Source of the DNA: Rossellomorea orangium
GTDB lineage: Bacteria > Bacillota > Bacilli > Bacillales > Bacillaceae_B
Reading direction: 5' to 3'
DNA: 64,000 bases
Assembly (NCBI RefSeq): GCF_019334305.1
Contig: NZ_JAHWGH010000015.1
Location: 1 to 64,000 of the forward strand
Under the pieces are notes generated by a model. That model searched no databases and was not told where the DNA came from. It was given only the letters and a program-made list of their open reading frames with translations. Below are positions 1 to 8,406 of the stretch, one piece after another. Both the position numbers and the translations under genes were made by a program. Each line of letters opens with the position of its first letter. The first letter of the stretch is position 1.

Positions 1-78
1 GACAGCGACGAGGAGGCTCGCCTTCCGCCCGAGGAAAGCGAAGTCTTGCACGGAAATCAACAGCGGTGTAACACGTAA
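1..78. repeat. Element A, diverged copy, cut by window edge
   Basis: This GC-rich stretch keeps the core of the palindromic element that is intact at 40703-40830: GAGGAGGCTC, then a CCGCCC block, GGAAAGCGA and a terminal CAGCGG. The left part lies outside the window. It is clearly diverged, for example in the segment after GGAAAGCGA. I see no coding capacity in it. Function is unknown; see the findings on elements A and B. Confidence 0.6.
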
Positions 79-184
79 TCTCATTGTTCGTCTTTAGAAT
101 GTATCGATTTAGTTATGTCCCAGCCTCTTTATTCTTGCATAGAATGACCTCCTCTGACTGACATTAAGTGCAGGGGGTGTCATC

Positions 185-319
185 ATGAATCAGCCAAATA
201 AAAAGGTAACGAAGTCTGGGACGGATATTGATGAAGTCAAGCGTCAGAACGCCCATTCAGGCCTCACGTACAATCAGGTGAAGCAGATGCTTGGAGAGCA
301 GTTTACGGGTAAAAAGTAA
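185..319 (+). CDS. Gamma-type small acid-soluble spore protein-like (44 aa)
   Basis: A 44-residue Lys/Gln/Asn-rich protein preceded by the ribosome binding site AGGGGG. The segment SGTDIDEVKRQNAHSG resembles the GTxxxEVxxQNxxSA repeat of gamma-type (SspE-like) small acid-soluble spore proteins, which are amino-acid reserves degraded on germination. It has one copy of the motif, whereas SspE has two or three, so it is short for the family. The C-terminal LTYNQVKQML segment is not part of the SspE repeat. A strong hairpin terminator follows at once. The family assignment rests on this one motif; expression in the forespore is an inference. Confidence 0.6.
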   Translation: MNQPNKKVTKSGTDIDEVKRQNAHSGLTYNQVKQMLGEQFTGKK

Positions 320-351
320 AAGAAAGCGCCGACTCAATCGGCGCTTTCTTT
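319..351. terminator. Bidirectional intrinsic terminator
   Basis: A 14-bp perfect stem (AAAGAAAGCGCCGA with its complement) around a 5-nt loop, with A-rich and T-rich flanks, so it can work on both strands. It overlaps the last codons of the minus-strand antiporter gene, and serves the two convergent genes. Confidence 0.85.
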
Positions 352-2211
352 CTCTTTATCTTCTTTTGCTTTTGTTTCCCTCTGAACGGTCAGCCTTTCC
401 TGGATCTTATTCATTTCTTTACACGGCTGGGTCAGGCTGACAATGACGTCTCCCTGTTCGATCTTCGGTGAAGTTCCTTCTGTAAAGAACTCGATTCTGC
501 CCGTTGGTTTATGAGCAAACAACAATAGGGTATTTTCATTCCGTTCTTTCAGATACTCTTCAAAGGTATATTTCTCCGTAATATTCGTTTTTCTGAAAAC
601 GTCCCCACGCTCAACACGTTTATTCAGCTCTTCCCACGTCACATGATTTTGGAAGAGGATGCGTCCTCCGATCGTATGGACCATGTCCTCCAGATCATCA
701 TCATTCTTGCTTCTAAGGCTAAGCTGGAACAGATTATTCCTGCCGATTTCAGGTACGAATGTCGTACATACAAGAGCGTTGTAGGAATCAAGCTCCGTCG
801 CGGCAATCATGTACTCATATGGAGTCATATCCAGATAATACTCGGTTTGTTCTGACAGGATTTCCCCTCTGTAAAATGGGATTCCGGCCTTCCTCACCGA
901 AAATAACCGCTGCCAGGATGAATCCGTGATCAGGACTGGAATCTTCATGTCCTGAAGGGTTTTGGCAAATTCAGTACTGAACTTACTCCCCCCTACAATG
1001 ACGACACCCGGCTGGTCACTGATGGCGAGGTCAAGTTTCTTGGCAAGCCATTTAATTGAAAAGCCATGTGCGCACACCGTGGAGAACACCAGGGCGAAGG
1101 TAAGGGACGTCAAGATTTTCGCATCCTCAAAGCCTTTGTCCAATAGTACAGAGGCAAAGTAACTCGAAACGGTTAAGGCGACGATCCCCCTCGGAGCGAT
1201 CCATCCGACCAGGATTTTTTCCCTGACGGAGAGGTCCGTCCCTATCGTAGACAGCCAGATGGAAATCGGCCGTACAATGAAGAGCATAAGGAGGACGAAT
1301 GCCACGATGTTCCAATTGAAGATCTGGAACAGGGTATCGACGGTTAAGGATGCTGTCAGCATGACGAATATGGTCGATATGAGCAGCACCGAGATGTTCT
1401 CTTTAAAGTGACGCATGTCGTCAATGGACGAAATATGCATATTCGCGAGCGTCATCCCCATGGCCGTTACGGCAAGAAGTCCTGTTTCATGGGTGATGTG
1501 ATCTGAGACCGTGAAACAGGCAAGGACCAGGGCAAACACAACAGGTGATTTCAAGAACTCTGGAACATGTCCATTTTCAAAGATAAAGCCTGTGAATTTC
1601 CCAAGCGCCCAGCCGAAAACGACGGCAAACAGGGAAGCAGCGAAGAATAACAGTAATGATAATCCCGTTACATCGTCGCTGATCAAAAAGTTGATGATTT
1701 CGAAGGCAAATACGGCAATCAGCGCCCCGAATGGATCGACGACGATCCCTTCCCATTTAAGTATCGCTGCCGGCCTCGGTTTAAGCTTCGCCTGCCTTAA
1801 GAGGGGCAGGATGACCGTAGGACCCGTTACGATGAAAAGTCCGCCGATCACGAAGGCAACGGCCCAGGATAACCCGGCCACATAATGTGCTCCGAGTGAA
1901 CCGAGGATCCATGCAAGCATGGCCCCGATCGTGACGATTCTGAAGACCGGTTTCCCCAGCCCTCTCACTTCACGGAAATCGAGGTTCAAGCTTCCTTCAA
2001 ATAAGATGATGGCGACTGCCATCGATATAATGGGTTTAAATACTTCCCCGAAATCGTCCTTTGGGTTGATGAGACCGAAGATCGGTCCTACGAGCAGTCC
2101 GACAATCGACATGATGACGATGGCAGGCAGCCTGAATCTCCAGGCAACCCACTGAGAAGCAATTCCCAGTACTCCGACTAACATGATGTTGAATAAAATA
2201 GAATCGATCAT
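334..2211 (-). CDS. CPA1-family Na+(K+)/H+ antiporter with C-terminal TrkA-like domain
   Basis: A 625-residue membrane protein. Residues ~1-400 hold about 12 hydrophobic segments of the monovalent cation:proton antiporter-1 (NhaP) type, including SMAVAIILFEGSLNLDF and VTGPTVILPLLRQ, which are typical of the ion path. Residues ~400-500 (QPGVVIVGGSKFSTEFAKTL) form a Rossmann-like TrkA-N segment, and the tail (~530-610) resembles TrkA-C, suggesting regulation by a nucleotide. It would export Na+ or K+ in exchange for protons. The ion preference cannot be read from sequence. It is transcribed alone and converges on the spore protein gene. Confidence 0.85.
   Translation of the reverse strand: MIDSILFNIMLVGVLGIASQWVAWRFRLPAIVIMSIVGLLVGPIFGLINPKDDFGEVFKPIISMAVAIILFEGSLNLDFREVRGLGKPVFRIVTIGAMLAWILGSLGAHYVAGLSWAVAFVIGGLFIVTGPTVILPLLRQAKLKPRPAAILKWEGIVVDPFGALIAVFAFEIINFLISDDVTGLSLLLFFAASLFAVVFGWALGKFTGFIFENGHVPEFLKSPVVFALVLACFTVSDHITHETGLLAVTAMGMTLANMHISSIDDMRHFKENISVLLISTIFVMLTASLTVDTLFQIFNWNIVAFVLLMLFIVRPISIWLSTIGTDLSVREKILVGWIAPRGIVALTVSSYFASVLLDKGFEDAKILTSLTFALVFSTVCAHGFSIKWLAKKLDLAISDQPGVVIVGGSKFSTEFAKTLQDMKIPVLITDSSWQRLFSVRKAGIPFYRGEILSEQTEYYLDMTPYEYMIAATELDSYNALVCTTFVPEIGRNNLFQLSLRSKNDDDLEDMVHTIGGRILFQNHVTWEELNKRVERGDVFRKTNITEKYTFEEYLKERNENTLLLFAHKPTGRIEFFTEGTSPKIEQGDVIVSLTQPCKEMNKIQERLTVQRETKAKEDKEKESAD
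1233..1243 (+). repeat. GGTCCGTCCCT word inside the antiporter gene
   Basis: Eleven bases of the recurrent word GGTCCGTCCCTC; the twelfth base differs. Read on the coding strand it lies across the codons for Gly-Thr-Asp-Leu. See the finding on this word. Confidence 0.6.
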
Positions 2212-2293
2212 AGCTTTCTCCTTTGAGGGTTTGAATCAGCCATTATAACTACAAATGGTATGTACGTGTTTTTCGATTACAATCAGGATAAAA

Positions 2294-2305
2294 GGTCCGT
2301 CCCTC
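2294..2305 (+). repeat. GGTCCGTCCCTC word, single intergenic copy
   Basis: An exact 12-base copy flanked by AAAA. It lies next to an imperfect hairpin (2312-2346, arms CAAAACAAATG and CATCTGTTTTG) just downstream of the flippase-like gene at 2353-3669. Read on the minus strand, the hairpin is followed by the word and then TTTT, so the pair may act as that gene's terminator. Confidence 0.6.
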
Positions 2306-2352
2306 ATAATGCAAAACAAATGCCTTCGAGTAGCACATCTGTTTTGTATAGT

Positions 2353-3669
2353 TTACATTTTTATGGCTGATTTTAACCAAAGAGTCGTTTCCAGTCTTCG
2401 GCAGATGGTGACATAATGGAGCATGGTGATAAGGACGGCTCCGCCATTCATGCCGAGAATGACTCCCTCCATTCCAAAACGTGATCCCAGCAGATATATG
2501 AGTGTAAATGAAAAAATGCTCGACCATACGGTATGGAGAAGGGCATCCTTGACAAGACCCAATCCAATTAAAAATGCCTGAAGGGGGAACACAAGGAAAT
2601 GGAACAGAAAGTATGGCCAGAGCAGCTTCAAGTAATAAGCTGAAGAAACCGAGTGAAAAAAGGTCCCAGTTATATAGTCCCCGAAGGAATAGTATATAAA
2701 CACAGCCGGCACACCGTAGCCCAATGTAATCCACATCACCTGTTTAAGATGCATCAGGATCCCTTCAAAATCCTTCGTTGACACTTTTTCCGACACGGTC
2801 GGGATCAGTACGATCAGCATCGAAAAGGCAATGAACGAAGGAAAGAATCCGATGGTCAGGGCAATACCTGCAAGCATCCCGAAATGTTCATTCGCTTCCG
2901 CTGCCCCGAGACCTGAAAGAACCAATGCCCATTTTATCAGGAATGGCTGAATAGCATGGGTAAGGGCATGGAAGATGCGCAGAACGGTAGTGGGAATCGA
3001 AACGGACAGCACCGATTTTCTCATCTCCCCCGTTGATAATACAGAGTGGCTGTTCTTTCTTTTACCCTTAATTTCAAGAACGTAAGCATGAATCAAATAA
3101 ACAAATACTACCGCTTCACTCGCGATCAATGTCCCGAGTGCAATGAAGATGGACGTATCAATGCCAAAGGATAAAAATTGATAGATCGACACTAATAAGA
3201 ACAACTGGATACCTTTACGAAGAAAATTCGCTGTTGCGATCTTCCCCATCTGCTGGATTCCCATGAAATATCCCCTAGTAATGGATGTAAATGCCACAAT
3301 GGGTATGCAAATCAGGATAAGCCAGCGGATTCCTGAATGATAGCCTTGAAATAACGGCGTCCAGGCATAGACCAATATCATGATCAACAAAAGGATGCTC
3401 GTCGTGATCACCGCAAACCTGAAAGCATAATGAAGCATGCCGCGATGATACCGCTCATCACGCTCGGCAAAGAATTTAGAAAGACTGATCGGCAGCTCCA
3501 TGCTCGATAAAATCACGATCAAAAATACGGTAGGAAGAATCGACATGTATGTGCCAAGCCCGGCTTCACCAAGCTCACGGGCAAGAATCATATTAATCAC
3601 AAATTCTAAACATTCCCCTATGAAAGCCGTCACCACCAACACCAATGTTCCCCTTAAAAACAGACTCAT
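2353..3669 (-). CDS. SpoVB/MurJ-like oligosaccharide flippase family protein
   Basis: A 438-residue polytopic membrane protein with about 12 to 14 hydrophobic segments. It belongs to the polysaccharide-biosynthesis/MOP exporter superfamily that includes SpoVB, MurJ and Wzx flippases. The start MSLFLRGTLVLVVTAF and the internal ITRGYFMGIQQMGKIATANF are typical of the SpoVB branch. These proteins move lipid-linked sugars, such as peptidoglycan or exopolysaccharide precursors, across the membrane. It is shorter than SpoVB (~518 aa) and sits away from sugar-synthesis genes, so the substrate is unknown. It is monocistronic. Confidence 0.7.
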   Translation of the reverse strand: MSLFLRGTLVLVVTAFIGECLEFVINMILARELGEAGLGTYMSILPTVFLIVILSSMELPISLSKFFAERDERYHRGMLHYAFRFAVITTSILLLIMILVYAWTPLFQGYHSGIRWLILICIPIVAFTSITRGYFMGIQQMGKIATANFLRKGIQLFLLVSIYQFLSFGIDTSIFIALGTLIASEAVVFVYLIHAYVLEIKGKRKNSHSVLSTGEMRKSVLSVSIPTTVLRIFHALTHAIQPFLIKWALVLSGLGAAEANEHFGMLAGIALTIGFFPSFIAFSMLIVLIPTVSEKVSTKDFEGILMHLKQVMWITLGYGVPAVFIYYSFGDYITGTFFHSVSSAYYLKLLWPYFLFHFLVFPLQAFLIGLGLVKDALLHTVWSSIFSFTLIYLLGSRFGMEGVILGMNGGAVLITMLHYVTICRRLETTLWLKSAIKM

Positions 3670-3769
3670 ATTTTGTACCCTGCCTTTGTTATAGATGGTC
3701 TATTCTATGATGGTTGTCCCGGGAATATGTGATGGTGTGTTTTTGATGGAGTGTCAGTATTTACACAAA

Positions 3770-3801
3770 TAAAAAAAGCAGCCCCAGAAGGACTGCTCTC
3801 C
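3770..3801 (-). terminator. Intrinsic terminator after the GH30 gene
   Basis: On the minus strand an 8-bp stem (AGCAGTCC/GGGCTGCT, one G-T pair) is followed by seven T. It ends the beta-glucoside operon. Confidence 0.8.
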
Positions 3802-3803
3802 AA

Positions 3804-5132
3804 CTATCGAATAATGAAAGTTGCAATGGAATGCAATGGAAGCGTCGTGCTGAAATGTTCATTACCACACGCTAAGGAAATCTCTTCATCATGGTCATTC
3901 GCGTTCATCACAACCACTACAATCTCCCCATCCGGGTTTTCAAAGGAGGTGCCCAATACCGCCTCACCAGAAATCTCACACCCGATGCGCCTTGCTCCCT
4001 CTTTGACATACTTACTGAAATGCCCGATATAGTAATAAGAGCTATTGTAGCGGACCTCGTCATTTACTGTGTCTACGATCACCGGGGCATCGCAGTAATT
4101 CCCGACATGGTTCGGTCCGCCTTCTTCGTTCAGAACCATATTCCAATCGATCCATGCTTCAAGGTAATTGTTCAGATCACCGATGATGTTTCGCCCGTAA
4201 CGTTCACCAGTATCCCAGGCACCGGGTTTAACCCCGCCTTCAATGCACCCTTCTGTAAAGATCAAATGCTTATCGGGAAAATCATGATGAACCTTTGAAA
4301 GATTTTCAAACTCCTCGGAAACGTACCAGTGAACCCCTGTCCCCCATACATACTTAGCCGCTTCCGGATCGGATAGGACTGCCTTCGCACGCTCATAAAT
4401 CACATCACGATTATGATCCCATATAATGACCTTCACATCTTGGTGACCATTTTTCTCGAGGGACGGACCTAGATGATGTTTAATGAAATCTCGTTCTTCT
4501 TCTCCCGAGTACAGGCACGAATCCCAAACCTGCTTCGCTTCCGGTTCATTTTGGATCGTCAATCCCCAAATTGGAATCCCCTCTTCTTCCATTGCCTCTA
4601 TGTACTTTGAGTAATAGTCGGCCCAGACGGATTCAAACTGAGGTAACAGCTTCCCGCCGTTGTTCATTTCTCCGCTCGTCTTCATCCATGAAGGAGGGCT
4701 CCACGGGGAAGCAACGATGGACAATTCCCGTCCGGCCACTTCCATCGCTTCACGGATAAGGGGAATCACGAGTGTCTTCTCCCTTTCAATGGAGAAGCTT
4801 TCCAGCGAATCGTCTCCATCCTCCACATATGTATAGTTCTCTAAAGAGAAATCACAGCTATTGATATGTGTCCTCCCAAACCGATACCCCAGTCCTTCTT
4901 CCGGATCAAAATACATGGAGATGATTTCTTCACGTTTTTCAGAGCTGATGAGGGACAGACTGTGAGCCGCAGCTTCTGTGAACGCTCCACCGAACCCTAA
5001 CATCTTCTGAAATTTCAGCTTTCGATTAAGCTTGATGTTCGTAGAGGCACGACCTTCAGAAAAAGAAACCGGTTCTTTTTCTGAGAACCGGTCTCCCGTT
5101 TCTTTCGCTGTCAGGATCACCTTCATATTCAT
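3804..5132 (-). CDS. GH30-family glycosidase (glucosylceramidase/beta-1,6-glucanase type), cytoplasmic
   Basis: A 442-residue glycoside hydrolase of family 30. Visible landmarks are MLGFGGAFTEAAA (~44-56), SPWSPPSWMKT (~142-152), the acid/base glutamate in TIQNEPEA (Glu196) and the nucleophile in IFTEGCIE (Glu294). A (beta/alpha)8 barrel and a C-terminal beta domain are expected. There is no signal peptide, so it should act inside the cell on imported oligosaccharides. The gene overlaps the GH1 gene's end by 4 bp (ATGA), so translation is coupled. Enzymes of this group cleave beta-1,6-glucosides or beta-glucosyl/xylosyl linkages; the precise substrate is not determined. Confidence 0.85.
   Translation of the reverse strand: MNMKVILTAKETGDRFSEKEPVSFSEGRASTNIKLNRKLKFQKMLGFGGAFTEAAAHSLSLISSEKREEIISMYFDPEEGLGYRFGRTHINSCDFSLENYTYVEDGDDSLESFSIEREKTLVIPLIREAMEVAGRELSIVASPWSPPSWMKTSGEMNNGGKLLPQFESVWADYYSKYIEAMEEEGIPIWGLTIQNEPEAKQVWDSCLYSGEEERDFIKHHLGPSLEKNGHQDVKVIIWDHNRDVIYERAKAVLSDPEAAKYVWGTGVHWYVSEEFENLSKVHHDFPDKHLIFTEGCIEGGVKPGAWDTGERYGRNIIGDLNNYLEAWIDWNMVLNEEGGPNHVGNYCDAPVIVDTVNDEVRYNSSYYYIGHFSKYVKEGARRIGCEISGEAVLGTSFENPDGEIVVVVMNANDHDEEISLACGNEHFSTTLPLHSIATFIIR
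4458..4469 (-). repeat. GGTCCGTCCCTC word inside the GH30 gene
   Basis: An exact 12-base copy on the coding strand, in frame as Gly-Pro-Ser-Leu within HHLGPSLEK. See the finding on this word. Confidence 0.65.
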
Positions 5133-6490
5133 TGTGCAACTTCCTCAGATTGAAGGTTATGCTTCACTTTATGATCCCGGATGATTTCAGCGTATCGGAA
5201 AGCACTGTCTTTCCAGATTCGCTCCTGAGTATCGAAATCGATATAAAGGATGCCGAAACGCTTATCATACCCGAAGCTCCATTCAAAATTATCCATCAGT
5301 GACCATAAGTAGTATCCCTGAATGTTCATTCCTTCCTCATTCAGATCCGAAACAGCCTGAAGATGCAGATTCAAGTAATTTAAGCGATCATGGTCATGCA
5401 CTCGTCCGTTTTCCAGCACATCGTCATATGCCGCTCCATTTTCTGTGATGTAGATTGGCAGATCCGTATAATCTTGTCTCAGACGGCGGATGAGATCCTT
5501 GAACTCATTCGGAGCGATATCCCAGCCCATTCCTGTTTTCTCATAGTCGGAGAAAGCTCCCTTATGCATAAAGTCATTCGCGGCACTGAACTCGACAATT
5601 CCTCGGCTGTAATAGTTGATGCCGAAGAAATCGCATTCCGTCGAAATCAATTCCATATCGCCTTCTTTGATGAAGTCATACGTATGAACATATTTCGAAA
5701 ACAAGTTCATCATGTCTTTTGGGTATTCCCCTTTGAATACAGGATCCAGGAACCAGCGATTGGAGTATCCGTCCGCATTGTTGGCAGCAAGGGCATCGTT
5801 CACTGAATCGGTATTTGGATAGACAGGTGACAGGTTAAGCGTAATGCCGATATCCGTCTCGGATTTATATTCCTTTTTCAGCATTTCAACCGCTTTACCG
5901 TGTGACAACAGCATGTGGTGAACGGCTCTGACTGCCTCATCCATATTGGTATGACCCGGAGCATGCACCCCTTGATGATACCCGAGGAATCCTGCGCACC
6001 ATGGCTCATTATGCGTAATCCATGAATCAACGACTGAATCAAGCTCAGTGAAGCATGCCTTTGCATATTCAAGGAACCACTCAACGGATTCACGATTGAC
6101 CCATCCGCCTTCTTCATGGGCCCACATTGGAAGATCCCAGTGGTACAACGTTACAGCAGGCTTGATTCCTTCTTCTTGAAGTTTTGCCGCCAATTTTTTA
6201 TAAAAGTCCATCCCTTCCTGGTTGTACTTACCTTTCTCAGGAAAAATGCGGGGCCAGGCAATGGAGAATCGGTATGTATCCACTCCAAGGCGCTTGATAT
6301 GCTGAATATCTTCCTCGAACCGGTGATAGTGATCACAAGCGACATCCCCATTATGCTGTTTGTATACTTTCCCCGGGATGTCACAGAACATATCCCAGAT
6401 GGAAGGCGTCCTTCCCCCTTCATTATGAGCTCCTTCTATTTGATATGATGATGTCGCGGTTCCAAAGGTAAATGCTTTATCAAATTTCAT
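5129..6490 (-). CDS. GH1 beta-glucosidase (BglA-type)
   Basis: A 453-residue retaining beta-glucosidase of family GH1, the usual length. The N-terminal signature FTFGTATSSYQIEG is complete, the acid/base is Glu162 in THNEPW and the nucleophile is Glu350 in YITENGAA. GH1 enzymes hydrolyse beta-glucosides such as cellobiose or gentiobiose to glucose. QIEGA and the C-terminal WSLMDNFEWSFGY (aglycone/glucose binding) are intact. It is not a phospho-beta-glucosidase by context, since the neighbouring uptake system is an ABC importer and not a PTS. It lies between the permease genes and the GH30 gene in one operon. Confidence 0.9.
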   Translation of the reverse strand: MKFDKAFTFGTATSSYQIEGAHNEGGRTPSIWDMFCDIPGKVYKQHNGDVACDHYHRFEEDIQHIKRLGVDTYRFSIAWPRIFPEKGKYNQEGMDFYKKLAAKLQEEGIKPAVTLYHWDLPMWAHEEGGWVNRESVEWFLEYAKACFTELDSVVDSWITHNEPWCAGFLGYHQGVHAPGHTNMDEAVRAVHHMLLSHGKAVEMLKKEYKSETDIGITLNLSPVYPNTDSVNDALAANNADGYSNRWFLDPVFKGEYPKDMMNLFSKYVHTYDFIKEGDMELISTECDFFGINYYSRGIVEFSAANDFMHKGAFSDYEKTGMGWDIAPNEFKDLIRRLRQDYTDLPIYITENGAAYDDVLENGRVHDHDRLNYLNLHLQAVSDLNEEGMNIQGYYLWSLMDNFEWSFGYDKRFGILYIDFDTQERIWKDSAFRYAEIIRDHKVKHNLQSEEVAQ

Positions 6491-6505
6491 AGGTCATTTT
6501 CTCCT

Positions 6506-7423
6506 CTATTCTTTGATTGATCCTGCTGAAATGCTGTTTACGATATATTTAGACAGGAATAGGAAGGCAATCATGATTGGGACAACGGAAATGGCAATCC
6601 CTAAATACATTGATCCTAAATTCTGTGCCACTTGAGATCCTTTCAGGAATCCCATTAAGACCGGCAGTGTATATTTCTCCGGCGAGAACAGGATGACGAG
6701 TGGCATGATGTAGTTATTCCATGAGCCGATGAACGTAAAGATCGACATCGTCGCCACAGCAGGCATCATGATTGGAATGGCCACTGTGTGGAAGATCTTG
6801 AATTCACTCGCCCCATCGATACGGGCTGCTTCGATCAAACTTGGATGAAGCGTCGTCTGGATGTACTGTCTCAGGAAGAAGACGACAAATGGACTGGCAA
6901 TGGCTGGTACAATCAGTGGAATGAAGGAATCAAGGATCCCCAGATTCTTACTCAGTTCGTAAAATCCGATAAGCCCCAATTGCCCTGGAACCATCATCAT
7001 CACAAGCATGAAAACGAATAAGAAATTCTTCCCCTTGAATGTGTAAAATGCGAATCCATAGGCAGTCAAAGCGGAAAAATATCCTGATAACAAAGTCGTG
7101 AGGACAGAGATGATCAGACTATTCTTGAACCCTGACCAGATGTTTACGTACTCCATCATCGTCGTATAGTTCTCCAATAAAGCAGTTCCTGGAATCAGGG
7201 TAAACCCCGACAATATCGCTTCGTTTGATCTTGTAGCGTTCACAAGCATCATAAGGAACGGAATGAAGCAGACAATCGCCATCAACACCAGCACGATATA
7301 GATGATGCTCTTCACAATGGTATTTCTTGTCTTTAGTTTCGACTCATGAGGCAGAAGTTCGGGCTTCGACTTCTCTATTTTTTGAGTCGGTACCTCTTTT
7401 TCAACGGCTGTTTTCCCCAACAT
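6506..7423 (-). CDS. Carbohydrate ABC transporter permease, MalG-type
   Basis: A 305-residue inner-membrane subunit with six hydrophobic segments and the EAA loop EAARIDGASEFKIFHTVAIP (~200) that docks the ATPase. The C-terminal sequence YIVNSISAGSIKE is typical of MalG-like subunits. The N-terminal 35 residues are hydrophilic and Lys/Glu-rich. The start lies 3 bp after the stop of the partner permease. No ATPase gene is present here, so the importer probably uses a shared MsmX-type ATPase encoded elsewhere (inference from the Bacillus norm). Confidence 0.9.
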   Translation of the reverse strand: MLGKTAVEKEVPTQKIEKSKPELLPHESKLKTRNTIVKSIIYIVLVLMAIVCFIPFLMMLVNATRSNEAILSGFTLIPGTALLENYTTMMEYVNIWSGFKNSLIISVLTTLLSGYFSALTAYGFAFYTFKGKNFLFVFMLVMMMVPGQLGLIGFYELSKNLGILDSFIPLIVPAIASPFVVFFLRQYIQTTLHPSLIEAARIDGASEFKIFHTVAIPIMMPAVATMSIFTFIGSWNNYIMPLVILFSPEKYTLPVLMGFLKGSQVAQNLGSMYLGIAISVVPIMIAFLFLSKYIVNSISAGSIKE

Positions 7424-7426
7424 GCT

Positions 7427-8326
7427 TTACACCTTCCTTGCTTGTTTGCGTTCATTTCCATACATCCCTTTGAAGACGATCGCCGAGAAGATCAAGGTAA
7501 TGACGAACAATCCATAAGCGACAGCTGAAGCGTATCCATAATTGTTAAACTTGAATGCCTGATTGTACAGATACAGCACCATCGTATTCAGTGATCCATC
7601 CGGAGAACCGATTCCGTCTGTCAGTAGCATCGGCAAATCAAACAGCTGAAGGCCGCCGATCAGGGACGTGATCATGATATATAGCAAGATCGGCTTCAAT
7701 AAAGGAACCGTGATTTTCGTAAAGGTCTGCCATCTGTTTGCCCCATCGATCAATGCAGCCTCATAGTAGTCCTTCGAAATTCCGGAGACACCTGCCATGA
7801 CAACAATGAACGAATGGCCGAACCACATCCAGGTAAGGATCAGGGATACGGAAAGTTGTGCAGTCGTTGGCTCATTCAGCCAATTAATCGGTTCTGATAT
7901 AAGACCTATATTTAATAGAATCATATTTAATGATCCATGCTGCCAGTCCAGTAGGATCCCAAAGAGAAGGGCGACGGAACTAATGGTGATTAAATTAGGT
8001 AAATAAAAGATCGATCTGAAAAATGCCAAACCTTTCAACTTCATTCTCATATCAGAGAAGATTAATGCGAGTACAAGGGCCAGACCGATTTGCAGGGCGA
8101 AATTGACACCCCATATTTTCCAAGTGTTAAAAAATGCTTCCACGAAATAGCTGTCCGTGAGTAAACGGGTATAGTTTGCCAGGCCGACGACTTCTGCTGT
8201 TCCGCTTCCAGAATAATTCGTAAAGCTGTAATAGAATGTCAACGCCACGGGATAAATACTGAATATTAAAAAGATGATCCAAAATGGGGCAATAAATAGA
8301 TAACCAAATCGATCTACTTTTTTCAT
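7427..8326 (-). CDS. Carbohydrate ABC transporter permease, MalF-type
   Basis: A 299-residue membrane subunit with six hydrophobic segments and the EAA loop YYEAALIDGANRWQTFTKIT (~188-207). The N-terminus RFGYLFIAPFWIIFLIFSIYP is the usual family 1 sugar permease start. It pairs with the MalG-type subunit immediately downstream and with the binding protein upstream. Confidence 0.9.
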   Translation of the reverse strand: MKKVDRFGYLFIAPFWIIFLIFSIYPVALTFYYSFTNYSGSGTAEVVGLANYTRLLTDSYFVEAFFNTWKIWGVNFALQIGLALVLALIFSDMRMKLKGLAFFRSIFYLPNLITISSVALLFGILLDWQHGSLNMILLNIGLISEPINWLNEPTTAQLSVSLILTWMWFGHSFIVVMAGVSGISKDYYEAALIDGANRWQTFTKITVPLLKPILLYIMITSLIGGLQLFDLPMLLTDGIGSPDGSLNTMVLYLYNQAFKFNNYGYASAVAYGLFVITLIFSAIVFKGMYGNERKQARKV

Positions 8327-8406
8327 TCCCCAGCCCCCCTAGTTGTTTAATAGATGATCGGCAGGCGACATGAAGCCACGCCGCCTGCCATTCATTTTTT
8401 ACTTGT

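Noticed and set aside
136..167. SigmaG promoter before the spore protein gene (TGCATA ... CATTAA)
   Set aside because: The 20-bp spacer is too long and the start would leave almost no leader.
5390..5806. A 138-codon frame antisense to the GH1 gene, and similar antisense frames elsewhere
   Set aside because: They mirror codon use of real genes; no ribosome binding sites or recognisable domains.
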